A stretch of DNA of 64,000 nt from an uncultured Sphingomonadaceae bacterium (GCA_947494305.1 CANLUL010000001.1:496001-560000), one strand, 5' to 3'. Positions 38,432-48,622 are shown, counted from the stretch's first letter. Translations and numbers: made by a program. The notes: generated from the letters alone by a model not told the origin.

Positions 38432-39355
38432 ATGGCTATTACAGCAGCAGCAGTAAAAGAACTGCGTGAGCGCACCGGCGCTGGCATGATGGATTGCAAA
38501 AAGGCATTGAACGAAACCAATGGCGACGTTGAAGCGGCAGTTGATTTGCTGCGCACCAAAGGCTTGGCCGCAGCTCAGAAAAAATCTAGCCGTACCGCAG
38601 CTGAAGGCCTCGTTGGCGTTGCCGTTGAAGGCACAAAAGGCGTCGCCGTTGAAGTAAACAGCGAAACCGACTTTGTTGCCAAGAATGAACAGTTCCAGGA
38701 ATTTGTAAGCAATGTTACCAATGTGGCATTGGGGCTTGGCAGCGATGATGTAGAGGTGCTTGCCGCCGCCGACTATCCAACCGGTGGCACGGTTCAGGAA
38801 ACGCTGACCAATAACATTGCAACTATTGGTGAAAACCAGGCTGTTCGCCGGATGAAAACGGTTGCTGTATCAAGCGGCCTGATAGTGCCTTACATGCATA
38901 ATGCTGTGACCCCGACTATGGGTAAAATCGGCGTGCTCGTTGCGTTGGAAAGCACCGCCGGTGCAGATGTTCTGGAACCGCTCGGCAAGCAGATCGCAAT
39001 GCATATTGCTGCTGCATTCCCACAGGCGTTGAATGCGGATGGATTGGATCAGGACATGCTGGATCGGGAGCGTGCAATCGCAACTGAAAAAGCCGCTGAA
39101 TCTGGCAAGCCAGAGAATATCGTAGAAAAAATGGTCGATGGTGCGATGGCAAAATTTGCTAAAGAAAATGCGCTACTTAGCCAGATATTCGTCATGGATA
39201 ACAAGACTCCCATTGCTCAGGTTGTTGAGCAAGCTGGCAAAGATGCTGGCGCAGAAATCAAGCTAACCGATTATGTTCGCTTCCAGCTTGGTGAAGGTAT
39301 TGAGAAAAAAGAAGAAGATTTTGCTGCAGAAGTTGCAGCAGTAGCAGGCGCATAA
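38432..39355 (+). CDS. tsf: Translation elongation factor Ts
   Basis: Nucleotide exchange factor for EF-Tu. Length 307. Seen: [40 protein letters not shown] (UBA-like N domain), the core [19 protein letters not shown] with the TDFV motif that contacts EF-Tu, and [20 protein letters not shown] with [11 protein letters not shown] in the second half. GAGG precedes the ATG. Follows rpsB as in most bacteria and is followed by a strong terminator. Confidence 0.97.
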   Translation: MAITAAAVKELRERTGAGMMDCKKALNETNGDVEAAVDLLRTKGLAAAQKKSSRTAAEGLVGVAVEGTKGVAVEVNSETDFVAKNEQFQEFVSNVTNVALGLGSDDVEVLAAADYPTGGTVQETLTNNIATIGENQAVRRMKTVAVSSGLIVPYMHNAVTPTMGKIGVLVALESTAGADVLEPLGKQIAMHIAAAFPQALNADGLDQDMLDRERAIATEKAAESGKPENIVEKMVDGAMAKFAKENALLSQIFVMDNKTPIAQVVEQAGKDAGAEIKLTDYVRFQLGEGIEKKEEDFAAEVAAVAGA

Positions 39356-39394
39356 TCGTCTTCCACAAAATTTCGAGCGGTAACGCTTGGCAGC

Positions 39395-39432
39395 ATGGCG
39401 CGGACTATCTATGGTCTGCGCCATTGTTGTTT
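39395..39432 (+). terminator. Rho-independent terminator after tsf
   Basis: Arms 39395-39405 and 39414-39424 form an 11-base stem (one wobble) with an 8-base loop, followed by TGTTGTTTT. The best intrinsic terminator seen in the window; it separates rpsB-tsf from pyrH-frr. Confidence 0.82.
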
Positions 39433-39470
39433 TGTAGCCGGGAGCATGATTCCGGCGGGATGGGATTTGC

Positions 39471-40193
39471 ATGAATAGACCGGCGTTCAAGCGTATTTTG
39501 CTCAAGCTATCCGGAGAGGCCCTGATGGGTTCTGGCGAGTTTGGCATTGATACCGAAACTGTTACGCGTGTCGCTGATGAAGTGAAGGCTGCAAAAGAAG
39601 CGGGATTTGAACTTTGCCTAGTCATTGGCGGTGGAAATATATTCCGCGGCGTGGCTGGAGCTGCAGGCGGAATGGACCGTGCTCAGGCCGACTATATGGG
39701 AATGTTGGCGACGGTGATGAACGCACTGGCGATGCAAAATGCTCTCGAACAAATCGGTGTGCACACCCGGGTACAATCGGCGATTGAAATGGACCAAGTT
39801 TGCGAGCCGGTTATCAGGCGCCGTGCGCTGCGGCACTTGGAAAAAGGCAGGGTGGTTATCTTTGCTGCAGGTGTCGGCAGCCCTTACTTCACTACAGATA
39901 GCGGTGCGGCCTTGAGGGCGGCGGAGATGCAATGCGATGCCTTGCTAAAAGGTACCAGTGTCGATGGTGTCTACAACAGCGATCCAAAAACCAATGCTGA
40001 TGCGGTGCGTTATGATCAAGTTAGCTACGACACGGTGCTCAGCGACAATTTGAAGGTGATGGATGCCAGCGCTATCGCACTTTGCAGAGATAATGACATT
40101 CCGATAGTGGTGTTCTCCATTAGGGAGCAGGGTAATCTTGCGAAAGTGCTTAGCGGCGCGGGAACTGCAACCGTTGTTGGCAAAGTAAATTAG
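39471..40193 (+). CDS. pyrH: Uridylate kinase
   Basis: Hexameric UMP kinase of pyrimidine nucleotide synthesis. Length 240. Seen: [80 protein letters not shown] and [20 protein letters not shown], then [14 protein letters not shown]. All are family landmarks of the amino-acid kinase fold. Precedes frr by 18 bases. Confidence 0.97.
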   Translation: MNRPAFKRILLKLSGEALMGSGEFGIDTETVTRVADEVKAAKEAGFELCLVIGGGNIFRGVAGAAGGMDRAQADYMGMLATVMNALAMQNALEQIGVHTRVQSAIEMDQVCEPVIRRRALRHLEKGRVVIFAAGVGSPYFTTDSGAALRAAEMQCDALLKGTSVDGVYNSDPKTNADAVRYDQVSYDTVLSDNLKVMDASAIALCRDNDIPIVVFSIREQGNLAKVLSGAGTATVVGKVN

Positions 40194-40211
40194 GTAATAG
40201 AGGGAAGACTG

Positions 40212-40769
40212 ATGGCACAATATGATAAAGCTGCTCTGCAAAAGCGGATGAACAGTACATTGGAGGCGCTGAAGCATGACCTCAGCGGTTTGCGCACAGG
40301 GCGTGCGAATATCGCCTTGCTGGATTCTATTACAGTGGAAGTTTATGGCGCCAATATGCCGCTCAATCAGGTTGCGACAGTGTCTGTTCCTGAACCACGA
40401 ATGCTCTCGGTACAGGTCTGGGACAAGAGCAATATTCAACCGGTAGAAAAATCAATCCGATCTGCCGGCCTTGGTTTGAATCCGATGGTTGATGGACCCA
40501 ATATTCGATTGCCTATTCCTGATCTTACCGAAGAACGCCGCAAAGAACTTGCGAAGCTAACCGGTCAGTTCGCTGAGAAAGCACGTATTGCCATAAGAAA
40601 TGTCAGACGTGATGGCATGGATGACCTGAAAGCTGATGAAAACAAAAAAGAAATTAGCGAAGATGATAAAAAACGCCTGGAAACTGAAGTGCAAAAACTA
40701 ACCGATGAAATGATTGCAGAAGCCGATAAGCTGTCATCGGAAAAAGAGCAGGAAATCCTGACGCAGTGA
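40212..40769 (+). CDS. frr: Ribosome recycling factor
   Basis: Splits post-termination ribosomes with EF-G. Length 185 is exact for the family. Seen: LEALKHDLSGLRTGRANIAL, VEVYGANMPLNQVATVSVPE, RMLSVQVWDKSNIQPVEKSI, and LGLNPMVDGPNIRLPIPDLT followed by the basic helical ERRKELAKLTGQFAEKARIA. A strong AGAGGGAAG site precedes the ATG. The stop overlaps the uppS GTG start by 4 bases. Confidence 0.97.
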   Translation: MAQYDKAALQKRMNSTLEALKHDLSGLRTGRANIALLDSITVEVYGANMPLNQVATVSVPEPRMLSVQVWDKSNIQPVEKSIRSAGLGLNPMVDGPNIRLPIPDLTEERRKELAKLTGQFAEKARIAIRNVRRDGMDDLKADENKKEISEDDKKRLETEVQKLTDEMIAEADKLSSEKEQEILTQ

Positions 40770-41533
40770 AGCTAGGGCGATCCAAATCTGGATCGGAAGA
40801 TCAACGGGACAGCGCTGACAATGCTGCTGATCCGACTTACGGCGCACGCCATATTGCGATTATTATGGATGGCAATGGTCGTTGGGCAAAACGCAAGCAT
40901 TTGCCGCGAGCTATGGGACATAAAAAGGGCGTGGAAGCCGTACGTCAAATTGTCCGCGATGCCGGTGAGATGGGAGTTGAAGCTTTAACGCTCTATGCAT
41001 TCTCATCTGAAAACTGGAACCGACCTGAGGATGAAGTCAGTGACCTAATGGGACTGCTCCGGCAATATATCCAATCTGATCTTAATGAGTTTCTGGAAAA
41101 TGGTGTTCGGCTAAAAGTAATAGGCAATTATCAGGCGCTTGCACCCGATATCGTGTCTATGATCGACGACGCTTTGAGAAAAACTGCCAGTAACAAAAAA
41201 ATGACTGTTGCTGTGGCCTTGAACTATGGTGCGCAGGATGAGCTTGTTCGTGTCACGCAAAAGCTGGCACAATCGGTCAGCGATGGTGACATTAAGGCAG
41301 ATCAAATCACTAACGAACATATTTCTCAAAGATTGGATACGTCAGGCCTTCCTCCGCTTGATTTGCTTATCCGAACTTCCGGCGAGTTACGCCTTTCCAA
41401 CTTCCTGCTGTGGCAATCGGCTTATTCAGAACTCTATTTCACCGATACACTTTGGCCGGATTTTGACAGGAAAGAGCTGGAAAATGCGCTGAAATCATTT
41501 GGCGAGAGAGATCGCCGGTACGGCGGAAGATAG
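40766..41533 (+). CDS. uppS: Undecaprenyl diphosphate synthase
   Basis: Cis-prenyltransferase producing the lipid carrier for peptidoglycan and surface polysaccharides. 255 residues from a GTG overlapping the frr stop (GTGA). Seen: HIAIIMDGNGRWAKRKHLPR (catalytic Asp and diphosphate-binding Arg), MGHKKGVEAVRQIV, LTLYAFSSENWNRPEDEVSD, and LLIRTSGELRLSNFLLWQSA ending YSELYFTDTLWPDF. Abuts cdsA without a gap. Confidence 0.96.
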   Translation: MKLGRSKSGSEDQRDSADNAADPTYGARHIAIIMDGNGRWAKRKHLPRAMGHKKGVEAVRQIVRDAGEMGVEALTLYAFSSENWNRPEDEVSDLMGLLRQYIQSDLNEFLENGVRLKVIGNYQALAPDIVSMIDDALRKTASNKKMTVAVALNYGAQDELVRVTQKLAQSVSDGDIKADQITNEHISQRLDTSGLPPLDLLIRTSGELRLSNFLLWQSAYSELYFTDTLWPDFDRKELENALKSFGERDRRYGGR

Positions 41534-42340
41534 ATGGATAAACCGCAACCTGCTCCTGCCAAAATTCAAACCAATGAGTTAAAGACCCGGATCATTGTGG
41601 GGGTTCTTTTGATCGCAGCCGCAGTGCTAGCTGAATATTTTGGTGGCGTTCTTTTGTGGCTATTGGTCGTTTTGATGTCGCTTGGTATTATCGGCGAATG
41701 GGCCAATTTAACGGGACGGAAAGAAAATCGGAAACTGGCGATGTACGCGCTCTCCGTGCCGTTGGCGATTATGTCGCCATGGGCCGCAGGGCCTTCCTTT
41801 TTGGCGCTTGGCCTGATCATGGGGGCCGCAATATTTGTGGCGGCCTTCGATCGATCGCTGAAGCTTGCGGCCGGTATTTTTTACGCTGGCCTCCCTGCTT
41901 TGGCGATTATTTATCTTCGTGAAATCGACAATGGACTTTTGATAGTATTCTGGACACTGGCATTGGTATGGGCAACGGATATAGGTGCGTATTTCTCTGG
42001 CCGTGCGATTGGTGGACCAAAGCTGGCACCAAAGCATAGTCCAAACAAGACTTGGGCTGGTTTGATTGGTGGTGTCATATTGACGGCCGCGATTAGTTTT
42101 TATCTCCACGCCTATTGGGGGCTGCCCTTCTATTTCGTTTTGCTTAGCATTCCTCTGGCCGTTCTGGCCCAAATGGGAGATCTTTTTGAGAGTTGGTTGA
42201 AGCGCAAAGCCGGTGCGAAGGATAGTGGGACGGTTTTCCCCGGCCATGGCGGCGTGATGGATCGTCTGGATGGTTTGATTCCGGTGGCACCCGTTGTAGC
42301 CGCGCTGATGTTATACGAAAACTTTCAGGCGGCCTTATGA
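41534..42340 (+). CDS. cdsA: Phosphatidate cytidylyltransferase
   Basis: Makes CDP-diacylglycerol, the precursor used by PssA. Integral membrane protein of 268 residues with about seven hydrophobic segments, for example IIVGVLLIAAAVLAEYFGGV and LWLLVVLMSLGIIGEWANL. The signature region is AISFYLHAY... preceded by PKHSPNKTWAGLIGGVILT, with ATDIGAYFSGRAIGG and the C-terminal SWLKRKAGAKDSGTVFPGHG, GGVMDRLDGLI. Starts right after the uppS stop; its stop overlaps dxr (ATGA). Confidence 0.95.
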   Translation: MDKPQPAPAKIQTNELKTRIIVGVLLIAAAVLAEYFGGVLLWLLVVLMSLGIIGEWANLTGRKENRKLAMYALSVPLAIMSPWAAGPSFLALGLIMGAAIFVAAFDRSLKLAAGIFYAGLPALAIIYLREIDNGLLIVFWTLALVWATDIGAYFSGRAIGGPKLAPKHSPNKTWAGLIGGVILTAAISFYLHAYWGLPFYFVLLSIPLAVLAQMGDLFESWLKRKAGAKDSGTVFPGHGGVMDRLDGLIPVAPVVAALMLYENFQAAL

Positions 42341-43497
42341 CCCGATCAATATCGATTTTTGGAGCTACCGGCTCAGTCGGGACATCCACGCTTGATCTGA
42401 TCCGTATCGAACGAGAAAATTATGAAATCTTGGCTCTAACGGCCAACGAAAACGCGGCGGAGCTGGCTCGGTTAGCGATTGAATTTGATGCAAAATTGGC
42501 TGTGGTCGCCGAGCCAAGTCAGCTCGAAGCACTTCAAAAGCATTTGTCAGGAACGAACATCAAGGTTGCTGCTGGTGCAAGCAGCCTGCTGGAAGCAGCG
42601 GCAATGAGTGCGGATTGGACCATGGCAGCAATTGTTGGATGTGCTGGCCTTCCTCCCACGCTGGAAGCCCTTAGATGCGGTAAAACAGTCGCCTTGGCGA
42701 ATAAAGAGGCGCTGGTATCGGCGGGGGCGCTTATGATGGCGGAGGCACGGGCAGCAGGTGCTACACTGCTACCGGTGGATTCGGAACACAACGCCATCTT
42801 CCAATCGCTTCAAGGTGGCCGGATTGATCAGGTTCGCAAAATCACTCTAACGGCCAGTGGTGGTCCTTTCCGAACGTGGCAGCGTGAAGATATGGCGGCC
42901 GTTACCCCGGAGCAGGCGGTCGCTCACCCCAATTGGGAGATGGGTGCCAAAATTTCCGTCGATAGTGCGACAATGATGAACAAGGGTTTGGAGCTAATCG
43001 AAGCGCATTACCTATTTCCGGTTGGCCTAGAAAATATCCAGATACTGGTTCATCCACAGTCCGTGATCCACTCGATGGTCGAATATAAAGACCGTTCTAC
43101 ATTGGCTCAATTGGGATCACCGGACATGAAAATACCTATTGCAAATACACTGGCGTGGCCAGAACGTATGGTGACTGAATGTGAACCACTTGATCTAGCT
43201 GCGATCGGCAAACTGGAATTTGAAGCACCTGATGAAGAGCGCTTTCCGGCGTTAGCCCTGGCGCGAACTGCAATTGAAGAGGGTACGGGAAAGCCAGCTA
43301 TCTTGAATGCGGCCAACGAAGTGGCTGTTGCTGCGTTTCTCGAGAAATCTATTCAGTTTCTCGAAATCACCGAGATTGTATCACGAGTGTTAGATAGCTA
43401 TAGCCCACCGAAGCCGACGGCTTTGGATGATATTTTTGCAATTGACGAAGAAGCAAGGGCGCGAGCTGAGGAAATGGTTGAGGGTATGAAAGTATGA
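42337..43497 (+). CDS. dxr: 1-deoxy-D-xylulose 5-phosphate reductoisomerase
   Basis: Second step of the MEP isoprenoid pathway, NADPH-dependent, giving 2-C-methyl-D-erythritol 4-phosphate. Length 386. Seen: SIFGATGSVGTSTLDLI (NADPH fold), CGKTVALANKEALVSAGALM, LLPVDSEHNAIFQSLQG (metal Asp/Glu), ITLTASGGPFRTWQ and NWEMGAKISVDSATMMNKGL, then HPQSVIHSMVEYKD. All catalytic segments are present. Overlaps cdsA and rseP by 4 bases on either side; the latter provides undecaprenyl precursor flow with uppS nearby. Confidence 0.97.
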   Translation: MTRSISIFGATGSVGTSTLDLIRIERENYEILALTANENAAELARLAIEFDAKLAVVAEPSQLEALQKHLSGTNIKVAAGASSLLEAAAMSADWTMAAIVGCAGLPPTLEALRCGKTVALANKEALVSAGALMMAEARAAGATLLPVDSEHNAIFQSLQGGRIDQVRKITLTASGGPFRTWQREDMAAVTPEQAVAHPNWEMGAKISVDSATMMNKGLELIEAHYLFPVGLENIQILVHPQSVIHSMVEYKDRSTLAQLGSPDMKIPIANTLAWPERMVTECEPLDLAAIGKLEFEAPDEERFPALALARTAIEEGTGKPAILNAANEVAVAAFLEKSIQFLEITEIVSRVLDSYSPPKPTALDDIFAIDEEARARAEEMVEGMKV

Positions 43498-44615
43498 TGG
43501 AAAATCCAGGTTTCCTTTTAACCATCTTTGCGTTCTTGATCGTAATTGGTGTGCTGGTTTTTGTGCACGAAATGGGGCACTATCTCGTTGGTCGATGGTG
43601 CGGAGTTAAGGTTGAGACGTTCGCCATTGGATTCGGCAAAGAAATTACGGGATGGACTGACAAAAGAGGTACAAGATGGAAGCTCTGTGCTTTGCCACTG
43701 GGTGGTTATTGCCAGTTTGCAGGAGATATGGATCCAGCAAGTACCCCCAATGAGGAATGGCAAAAGCTGCCCGAAGAAGATCGTAATCAATCTTTCCAAT
43801 CCAAATCTTTATTGCAGCGATCAGCGATCGTGTTTGCTGGACCGGCGATAAACTTCATTTTTGCGATACTGATATTCATGGGCTTTGCCCTGGCAATTGG
43901 CCACCCCAGCACCCCATCCATCGCAGGCACTGTACAAGCGGGAAGCAGTGCTGCCGCAATGGGCATGCAAGAGGGTGATCGTATTGTTGCTATTGACGAT
44001 GATGCAGTGGATCGGTTTGAAGAGCTTCAGCAAAAAATAACACTGATTCCCGGCCAACAGGTCGCGTTGACAATTGAGCGCGATGGAAAACAGCTTCAAT
44101 TGGAAGGTGAAATTGGCACTTTCATGGTGAAAGATCGATTTAAAAATGAATACCCTATCGGTCGATTGGGTATTGGCGGCACAGTGGAATTTCGCGATGT
44201 AACGCTACTGGAAGCCCCGGTTGTTGCGGTTGAACGCACCATTGGTGTTGTTGATATGATCTGGACTACTTTGGGTCAGGTCATCACAGGACAAAGATCG
44301 ATAAAAGAGCTTGGTGGTCCATTAAAAATTGCTCAAGTATCGGGCGAACAATTCGCGTTGGGCTTGAATAGTTTCATATTCTTCGTGGCGTTAATTTCAA
44401 TTAACTTAGGGTTCATCAACCTCCTGCCAATTCCGATGCTTGATGGAGGTCATCTGATGTTCTACGCGATTGAGGCAGTCAGGCGAAAGCCCGCTAGTCC
44501 AAAATTGCAGGAATGGGCCTTTAAGTCGGGTTTTGCGCTAGTGATGACGTTTATGTTGGTGGTGACATTTAATGACCTGACATCATTTGGCTTGTTCAAG
44601 GCGTTCTCGGGCTAA
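43494..44615 (+). CDS. rseP: Site-2 intramembrane metalloprotease RseP
   Basis: Cleaves membrane anchors such as anti-sigma factors within the bilayer. The 373 residues carry the HExxH motif in VFVHEMGHYLVGRWCGVKVE (about 23-42), KEITGWTDKRGTRWKLCALP, a hydrophobic helix with FAGPAINFIFAILIFMGFA, one PDZ domain (about 140-220, AAAMGMQEGDRIVAIDD), and the second metal motif INLLPIPMLDGGHLMFYAIE. E. coli RseP has two PDZ domains; only one is clear here. Conserved position upstream of bamA. Confidence 0.95.
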   Translation: MMENPGFLLTIFAFLIVIGVLVFVHEMGHYLVGRWCGVKVETFAIGFGKEITGWTDKRGTRWKLCALPLGGYCQFAGDMDPASTPNEEWQKLPEEDRNQSFQSKSLLQRSAIVFAGPAINFIFAILIFMGFALAIGHPSTPSIAGTVQAGSSAAAMGMQEGDRIVAIDDDAVDRFEELQQKITLIPGQQVALTIERDGKQLQLEGEIGTFMVKDRFKNEYPIGRLGIGGTVEFRDVTLLEAPVVAVERTIGVVDMIWTTLGQVITGQRSIKELGGPLKIAQVSGEQFALGLNSFIFFVALISINLGFINLLPIPMLDGGHLMFYAIEAVRRKPASPKLQEWAFKSGFALVMTFMLVVTFNDLTSFGLFKAFSG

Positions 44616-44672
44616 TTGCCCATTGATTGCAAGGCCGGATTGGGGCAGGGGGTTCGCAAAGTCGGAGCAGTG

Positions 44673-47489
44673 ATGTTTCGGCTTATCATTTTGGGTTTAA
44701 GGCGTGAAAGCGAGTTGTTGGTGAACCATAAGAAAAAGCTTCTGCCAGTATTGATGTGTGGCACGATTTTGACCGGATTTGCTTATCCGGTATCTGCGCA
44801 GGAATCTCAGACGGTTCCTGCCGGACCCGTAATTGACAATAGTATAAGATCAATTGTTGTGAGCGGTTCCCAAAGGCTCGAGCCGACGACGGTGCTGTCA
44901 TATATGCAGCTTCGTGTGGGACAAACTTATACGCAGGAGTCTGCCGACCAAGCGCTTAAAGATCTTTTTGAAACAGAATTGTTCAAGGATGTCAGTATCC
45001 GTAATGACGCCGGCGTCGTTACCATTGATGTCATTGAAAACCCTGTGATCAATCGAATATTGTTGGAAGGCAACAAACGGATTAAGGAAGATAAGATCTA
45101 TCCAGAGATCCGTTTGGCTCCACGCCAGATTTTCACCCGTTCGAAGGTTCGTGCAGATGTTGCTCGGATTGTCGAACTGTACAAACGTAAAGGCCGTTTT
45201 GCTGCCAGCGTTGAACCTAAAATGGTTCAGCTTGATCAAAACCGTGTCGATATTGTATTTGAAATCAACGAAGGTCCGAAATCCAAAGTCCAGCAGATAA
45301 ATATTATAGGCAATGAAGAATTCTCCGACAGCAGTCTGCGCGGCGAGATGGCAACCAAGCAAGCTCGTTGGCATCGTTTCTTCAGTTCCAGCGATACATA
45401 TGATCCAGATCGTTTGGCGTTTGACCAACAGAAATTACGGCAGTTTTATCTGACCGAAGGTTATGCCGATTTTCGGGTAATTTCTGCGGTGGCCGAACTA
45501 ACGCCTGATAAAAAAGATTTCATTATCACCTATGTGGTTGAAGAAGGACAGCGCTATAAGTTTGGCGAAGTGAAGGTGGAAAGCGATATTCGTGATTTTA
45601 CATCCGAATCGCTAGCGCCTTTATTGCCGATGGAGGCGGGAGATTTTTACGACGCAAAGCAGGTTGAGGATACAGTTGAGTCACTTTCTGAAACCGCTGG
45701 TCTATTTGGCTATGCTTTTGCAGACGTAAGACCGCAATTCGATCGCAGCAAAGAAGACTTGACGATGAGTATTGTCTTCAAAGTTGCTGAAACACCTCGC
45801 GTGTATGTGGAGCGCGTTGATATCAACGGTAACACATTGACTGTGGACAAAGTCGTCCGCCGCGAGTTTCGTTTGAATGAGGGCGATGCCTTCAACAGCT
45901 TCCAGGTCAAACGTTCTGCCAATCGTATAAAATCACTAGGATTCTTCCAGGAAGAACTGGAAATTGAGCAGAAGCAAGGCAGTGCTCCAGACCGCATCAT
46001 CTTGGAAGCCAATGTCGAGGAACGGGCTACCGGTGAACTGCAATTGTCTGCTGGTTTCTCAAGTGTTGAAAACTTCATTTTGCAAGCATCTGTTCGGCAG
46101 CGTAACTTTCGCGGCAAAGGACAGGAACTGAGAGCCAGTGTCAGTTATTCAAACTTCTCGCAAGCGATAGAACTTGGATTTACGGAGCCGTATCTGTTTG
46201 ATCGCAATATAGCGGTTGGTGTGGATGTTTTTAGGCGTGATTTAAACAGTTTTGGATTCGGAAACACAGGTGATCGTCGAACCACTTTTGAACAGTTGAC
46301 AACTGGGTTCCAAGTCCGTGCCGGTGTGCCGATCACAGAATATTTTTCGGCTTCGCTACGCTACGGCCTAAGTTTTGATGATGTGACGCTCGATCGCAAT
46401 CTGTTTTTCACGGATCTAGACGGTGATGGCCTGCCAGGTAACAGTGCAAATGATACTTGTGATCCATTGCGGGCGGGGCGTTTTCTCTGTGACGCAATAG
46501 GTAAGCGAACTACGTCTTCTTTAGGCGCATCTTTGATATATGATGATCGAAATAGCCGAATTCGTCCAACCAAAGGCCAAACGGTTGTTGGAAGCATTGA
46601 TTTTGCTGGTTTGGGTGGCAGTGTTAAATATCTGAGGGGGAGGTTGAATGCTTCCAAATATTGGAATGTGTTTGGCGGTTTTATTTTCTCGATAAGCGGA
46701 GAAGGTGGCTATATTCATCCTCTGGAAGACCGGACCGTAACGCCGGGTGATGGTATTGACGATGTTCGCTTAACGGATCGTTTCTTCCTTGGGGAACCCC
46801 AAATACGAGGTTTTGATATTCGCGGCGTTGGACCTCGGATCATTCGAAACAGCTTCATTACCCCAGAAATTGTAAATGGGGAAATTGTCAATCAATTAGC
46901 TGATTTGGACACGATACGCGCCACGAACAATGGTTTCAGTGATGATGCAATTGGCGGCAGGGCCTATTACCTTGGAAGAGCCGAGTTGGAAATTCCGTTG
47001 GGTTCTGGGGCCAGAGAGTTAGGGCTTCGTCCGTCGATTTTTGTCGATGCCGGCGCAGTGTTCAACGTTACCGCACCGGTCCTTGTGAGCAGCCAAGCTG
47101 CCGGAACGGCAAACTTATTTGATGCAGCTGGGAACATCTTGACCGAGCCAGCTCTGGACGCCAACAACATGCCGATTCTAGATGCGAATGGCATGCCCGT
47201 CTTTCAAAATCAAACAGGCACCGGTGCTCTGTTTTTCCGAACTGATGTTAATGGGGATATAGTTCAAACCATTGATGCAACTAACGCTGCTGGTGTCGCC
47301 AATACTAGAGTTTTGAATTTCCAAGAGCAGTTTTTCGGTGATTCGGCTAAACCTCGTGTTTCTGTCGGTATTGGTGTAAACTGGAACTCGCCATTTGGTC
47401 CGTTCAGGATTGATGTCGCTAGAGCCCTGCTAAAAGAACCAGGCGATGATACGAAATTATTCACATTTAATGTAGGAACACAATTCTAA
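44673..47489 (+). CDS. bamA: Outer-membrane assembly factor BamA
   Basis: Central barrel of the BAM complex inserting outer-membrane proteins. I choose ATG 44673 (GGAG upstream); GTG 44721 would give a cleaner signal peptide (NHKKKLLPVLMCGTILTGFA ending SAQ). About 938 residues, longer than E. coli (810). Five POTRA domains (roughly first 420 residues; IRSIVVSGSQRLEPTTVLSY begins the first) precede a 16-strand barrel with EPQIRGFDIRGVGPR (the VRGF/Y loop 6 element) and the C-terminal strand DTKLFTFNVGTQF. Extra length lies in barrel loops, including DLDGDGLPGNSAND and a repeated LDANNMPILDANGMPV segment. Confidence 0.95.
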   Translation: MFRLIILGLRRESELLVNHKKKLLPVLMCGTILTGFAYPVSAQESQTVPAGPVIDNSIRSIVVSGSQRLEPTTVLSYMQLRVGQTYTQESADQALKDLFETELFKDVSIRNDAGVVTIDVIENPVINRILLEGNKRIKEDKIYPEIRLAPRQIFTRSKVRADVARIVELYKRKGRFAASVEPKMVQLDQNRVDIVFEINEGPKSKVQQINIIGNEEFSDSSLRGEMATKQARWHRFFSSSDTYDPDRLAFDQQKLRQFYLTEGYADFRVISAVAELTPDKKDFIITYVVEEGQRYKFGEVKVESDIRDFTSESLAPLLPMEAGDFYDAKQVEDTVESLSETAGLFGYAFADVRPQFDRSKEDLTMSIVFKVAETPRVYVERVDINGNTLTVDKVVRREFRLNEGDAFNSFQVKRSANRIKSLGFFQEELEIEQKQGSAPDRIILEANVEERATGELQLSAGFSSVENFILQASVRQRNFRGKGQELRASVSYSNFSQAIELGFTEPYLFDRNIAVGVDVFRRDLNSFGFGNTGDRRTTFEQLTTGFQVRAGVPITEYFSASLRYGLSFDDVTLDRNLFFTDLDGDGLPGNSANDTCDPLRAGRFLCDAIGKRTTSSLGASLIYDDRNSRIRPTKGQTVVGSIDFAGLGGSVKYLRGRLNASKYWNVFGGFIFSISGEGGYIHPLEDRTVTPGDGIDDVRLTDRFFLGEPQIRGFDIRGVGPRIIRNSFITPEIVNGEIVNQLADLDTIRATNNGFSDDAIGGRAYYLGRAELEIPLGSGARELGLRPSIFVDAGAVFNVTAPVLVSSQAAGTANLFDAAGNILTEPALDANNMPILDANGMPVFQNQTGTGALFFRTDVNGDIVQTIDATNAAGVANTRVLNFQEQFFGDSAKPRVSVGIGVNWNSPFGPFRIDVARALLKEPGDDTKLFTFNVGTQF

Positions 47490-48154
47490 TGACTATATCA
47501 GCAAAAACACTTTTGAAATCGGCGGCGCTCGCAGTTGCGACCGTTTCAGCATCGGTAGTTGTTACCGCTCCCGCCGCAGCTCAATCGCGCACTAGTATTG
47601 CGGTTGCCAACTATGAGGCAGCAGTCGTTCAATCACAGGCATATCAGAATGCTGCCAATCAGATGAAAACCACGTACAAGGCAGACATTGACGCTGCAAC
47701 TGCCCGTGCAACGGCTCTGCAAGCAGAAATTAAACCGCTGATTGATGCCTATACTGCAGCGGCTCAACAACCAGGTGCTACCCCGCAGTCCGTTCAACCG
47801 CAAGCACAGGCAGTTCAACAGAAGCGAGCAGCCGGTCAGCAAGAATTGGCTCAGTTACAAAGGCGTGTGACACTTGCTACAGCATATGTTGAAGAGCAGG
47901 TTGGAAAACAACTTAACGCGGCTATTCGCGCTTCCATGAAAGCAAAAAATGTTGATTTGGTTCTTCAACCGCAAGCGATTATTGCACGAGAGCCCTATGT
48001 AGATATTACTGCAGATATCGTAAGCGAACTTAACAAATTGGTTCCTTCAGCACAAATTGTCCCACCAGCGGGTTGGCAACCGGGTCAGGCTCAGCAGCAA
48101 GCTCAACAACAGGCTCAACAGCCACCAGCCGCTGCTCAACCTTCAGGGCGCTAG
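47489..48154 (+). CDS. skp: OmpH/Skp-family periplasmic chaperone
   Basis: Periplasmic holding chaperone for outer-membrane proteins. 221 residues: signal peptide to about 31 (SVVVTAPAAAQS), then RTSIAVANYEAAVVQSQAYQ, a long helical hairpin forming the tentacles (about 50-150, Gln/Ala-rich), and LVLQPQAIIAREPYVDITAD in the body. The C-terminus is an unusual Gln/Ala/Pro-rich tail (AQQQAQQQAQQPPAAAQPS). The start overlaps the bamA stop by one base; the pair is conserved. Confidence 0.9.
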   Translation: MTISAKTLLKSAALAVATVSASVVVTAPAAAQSRTSIAVANYEAAVVQSQAYQNAANQMKTTYKADIDAATARATALQAEIKPLIDAYTAAAQQPGATPQSVQPQAQAVQQKRAAGQQELAQLQRRVTLATAYVEEQVGKQLNAAIRASMKAKNVDLVLQPQAIIAREPYVDITADIVSELNKLVPSAQIVPPAGWQPGQAQQQAQQQAQQPPAAAQPSGR

Positions 48155-48163
48155 TTAACGCGT

Positions 48164-48622
48164 ATGTCTGAAACGCTTGACTATGATGTAACCAAGGTGA
48201 TGGCGGTGCTGCCGCATCGCTATCCCATGTTGCTGGTTGATCGGGTGGAAGAGATTGTCAAAGACGAATCCATCCGCGCGATAAAAGCGGTCAGCATGAA
48301 CGAAGGCTTTTTTCAGGGCCATTTCCCTGGACGGCCCATCATGCCGGGTGTTTTGATTGTGGAAGCATTGGCTCAGGCGGCTGGTGTTCTGGCAATGGAA
48401 AGCCTTGGATTGGTTGATTCCGGTAAGTTGGTTTATTTCATGGCGATAGACGGTGCCAAGTTTCGCAATCCCGTGGAACCCGGCTGTTTATTGTCTTTGA
48501 ACGTCGAGTTTGTCCAAAAGCGAGCAACTGTTTGTAAATTTGCGGGAAAGGCGATGGTCGGCGATAAAGTGGCAGCCCAAGCCAATTTTACCGCGATGAT
48601 CGCAGACCCTCCCAAGAGTTAG
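48164..48622 (+). CDS. fabZ: 3-hydroxyacyl-ACP dehydratase FabZ
   Basis: Dehydratase of type II fatty acid synthesis. Length 152. Seen: [20 protein letters not shown], the catalytic His and hot-dog helix in [34 protein letters not shown], and the catalytic-Glu region [20 protein letters not shown]. It follows skp by 9 bases. In many Gram-negatives lpxD stands between skp and fabZ; here it is absent. Confidence 0.96.
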   Translation: MSETLDYDVTKVMAVLPHRYPMLLVDRVEEIVKDESIRAIKAVSMNEGFFQGHFPGRPIMPGVLIVEALAQAAGVLAMESLGLVDSGKLVYFMAIDGAKFRNPVEPGCLLSLNVEFVQKRATVCKFAGKAMVGDKVAAQANFTAMIADPPKS

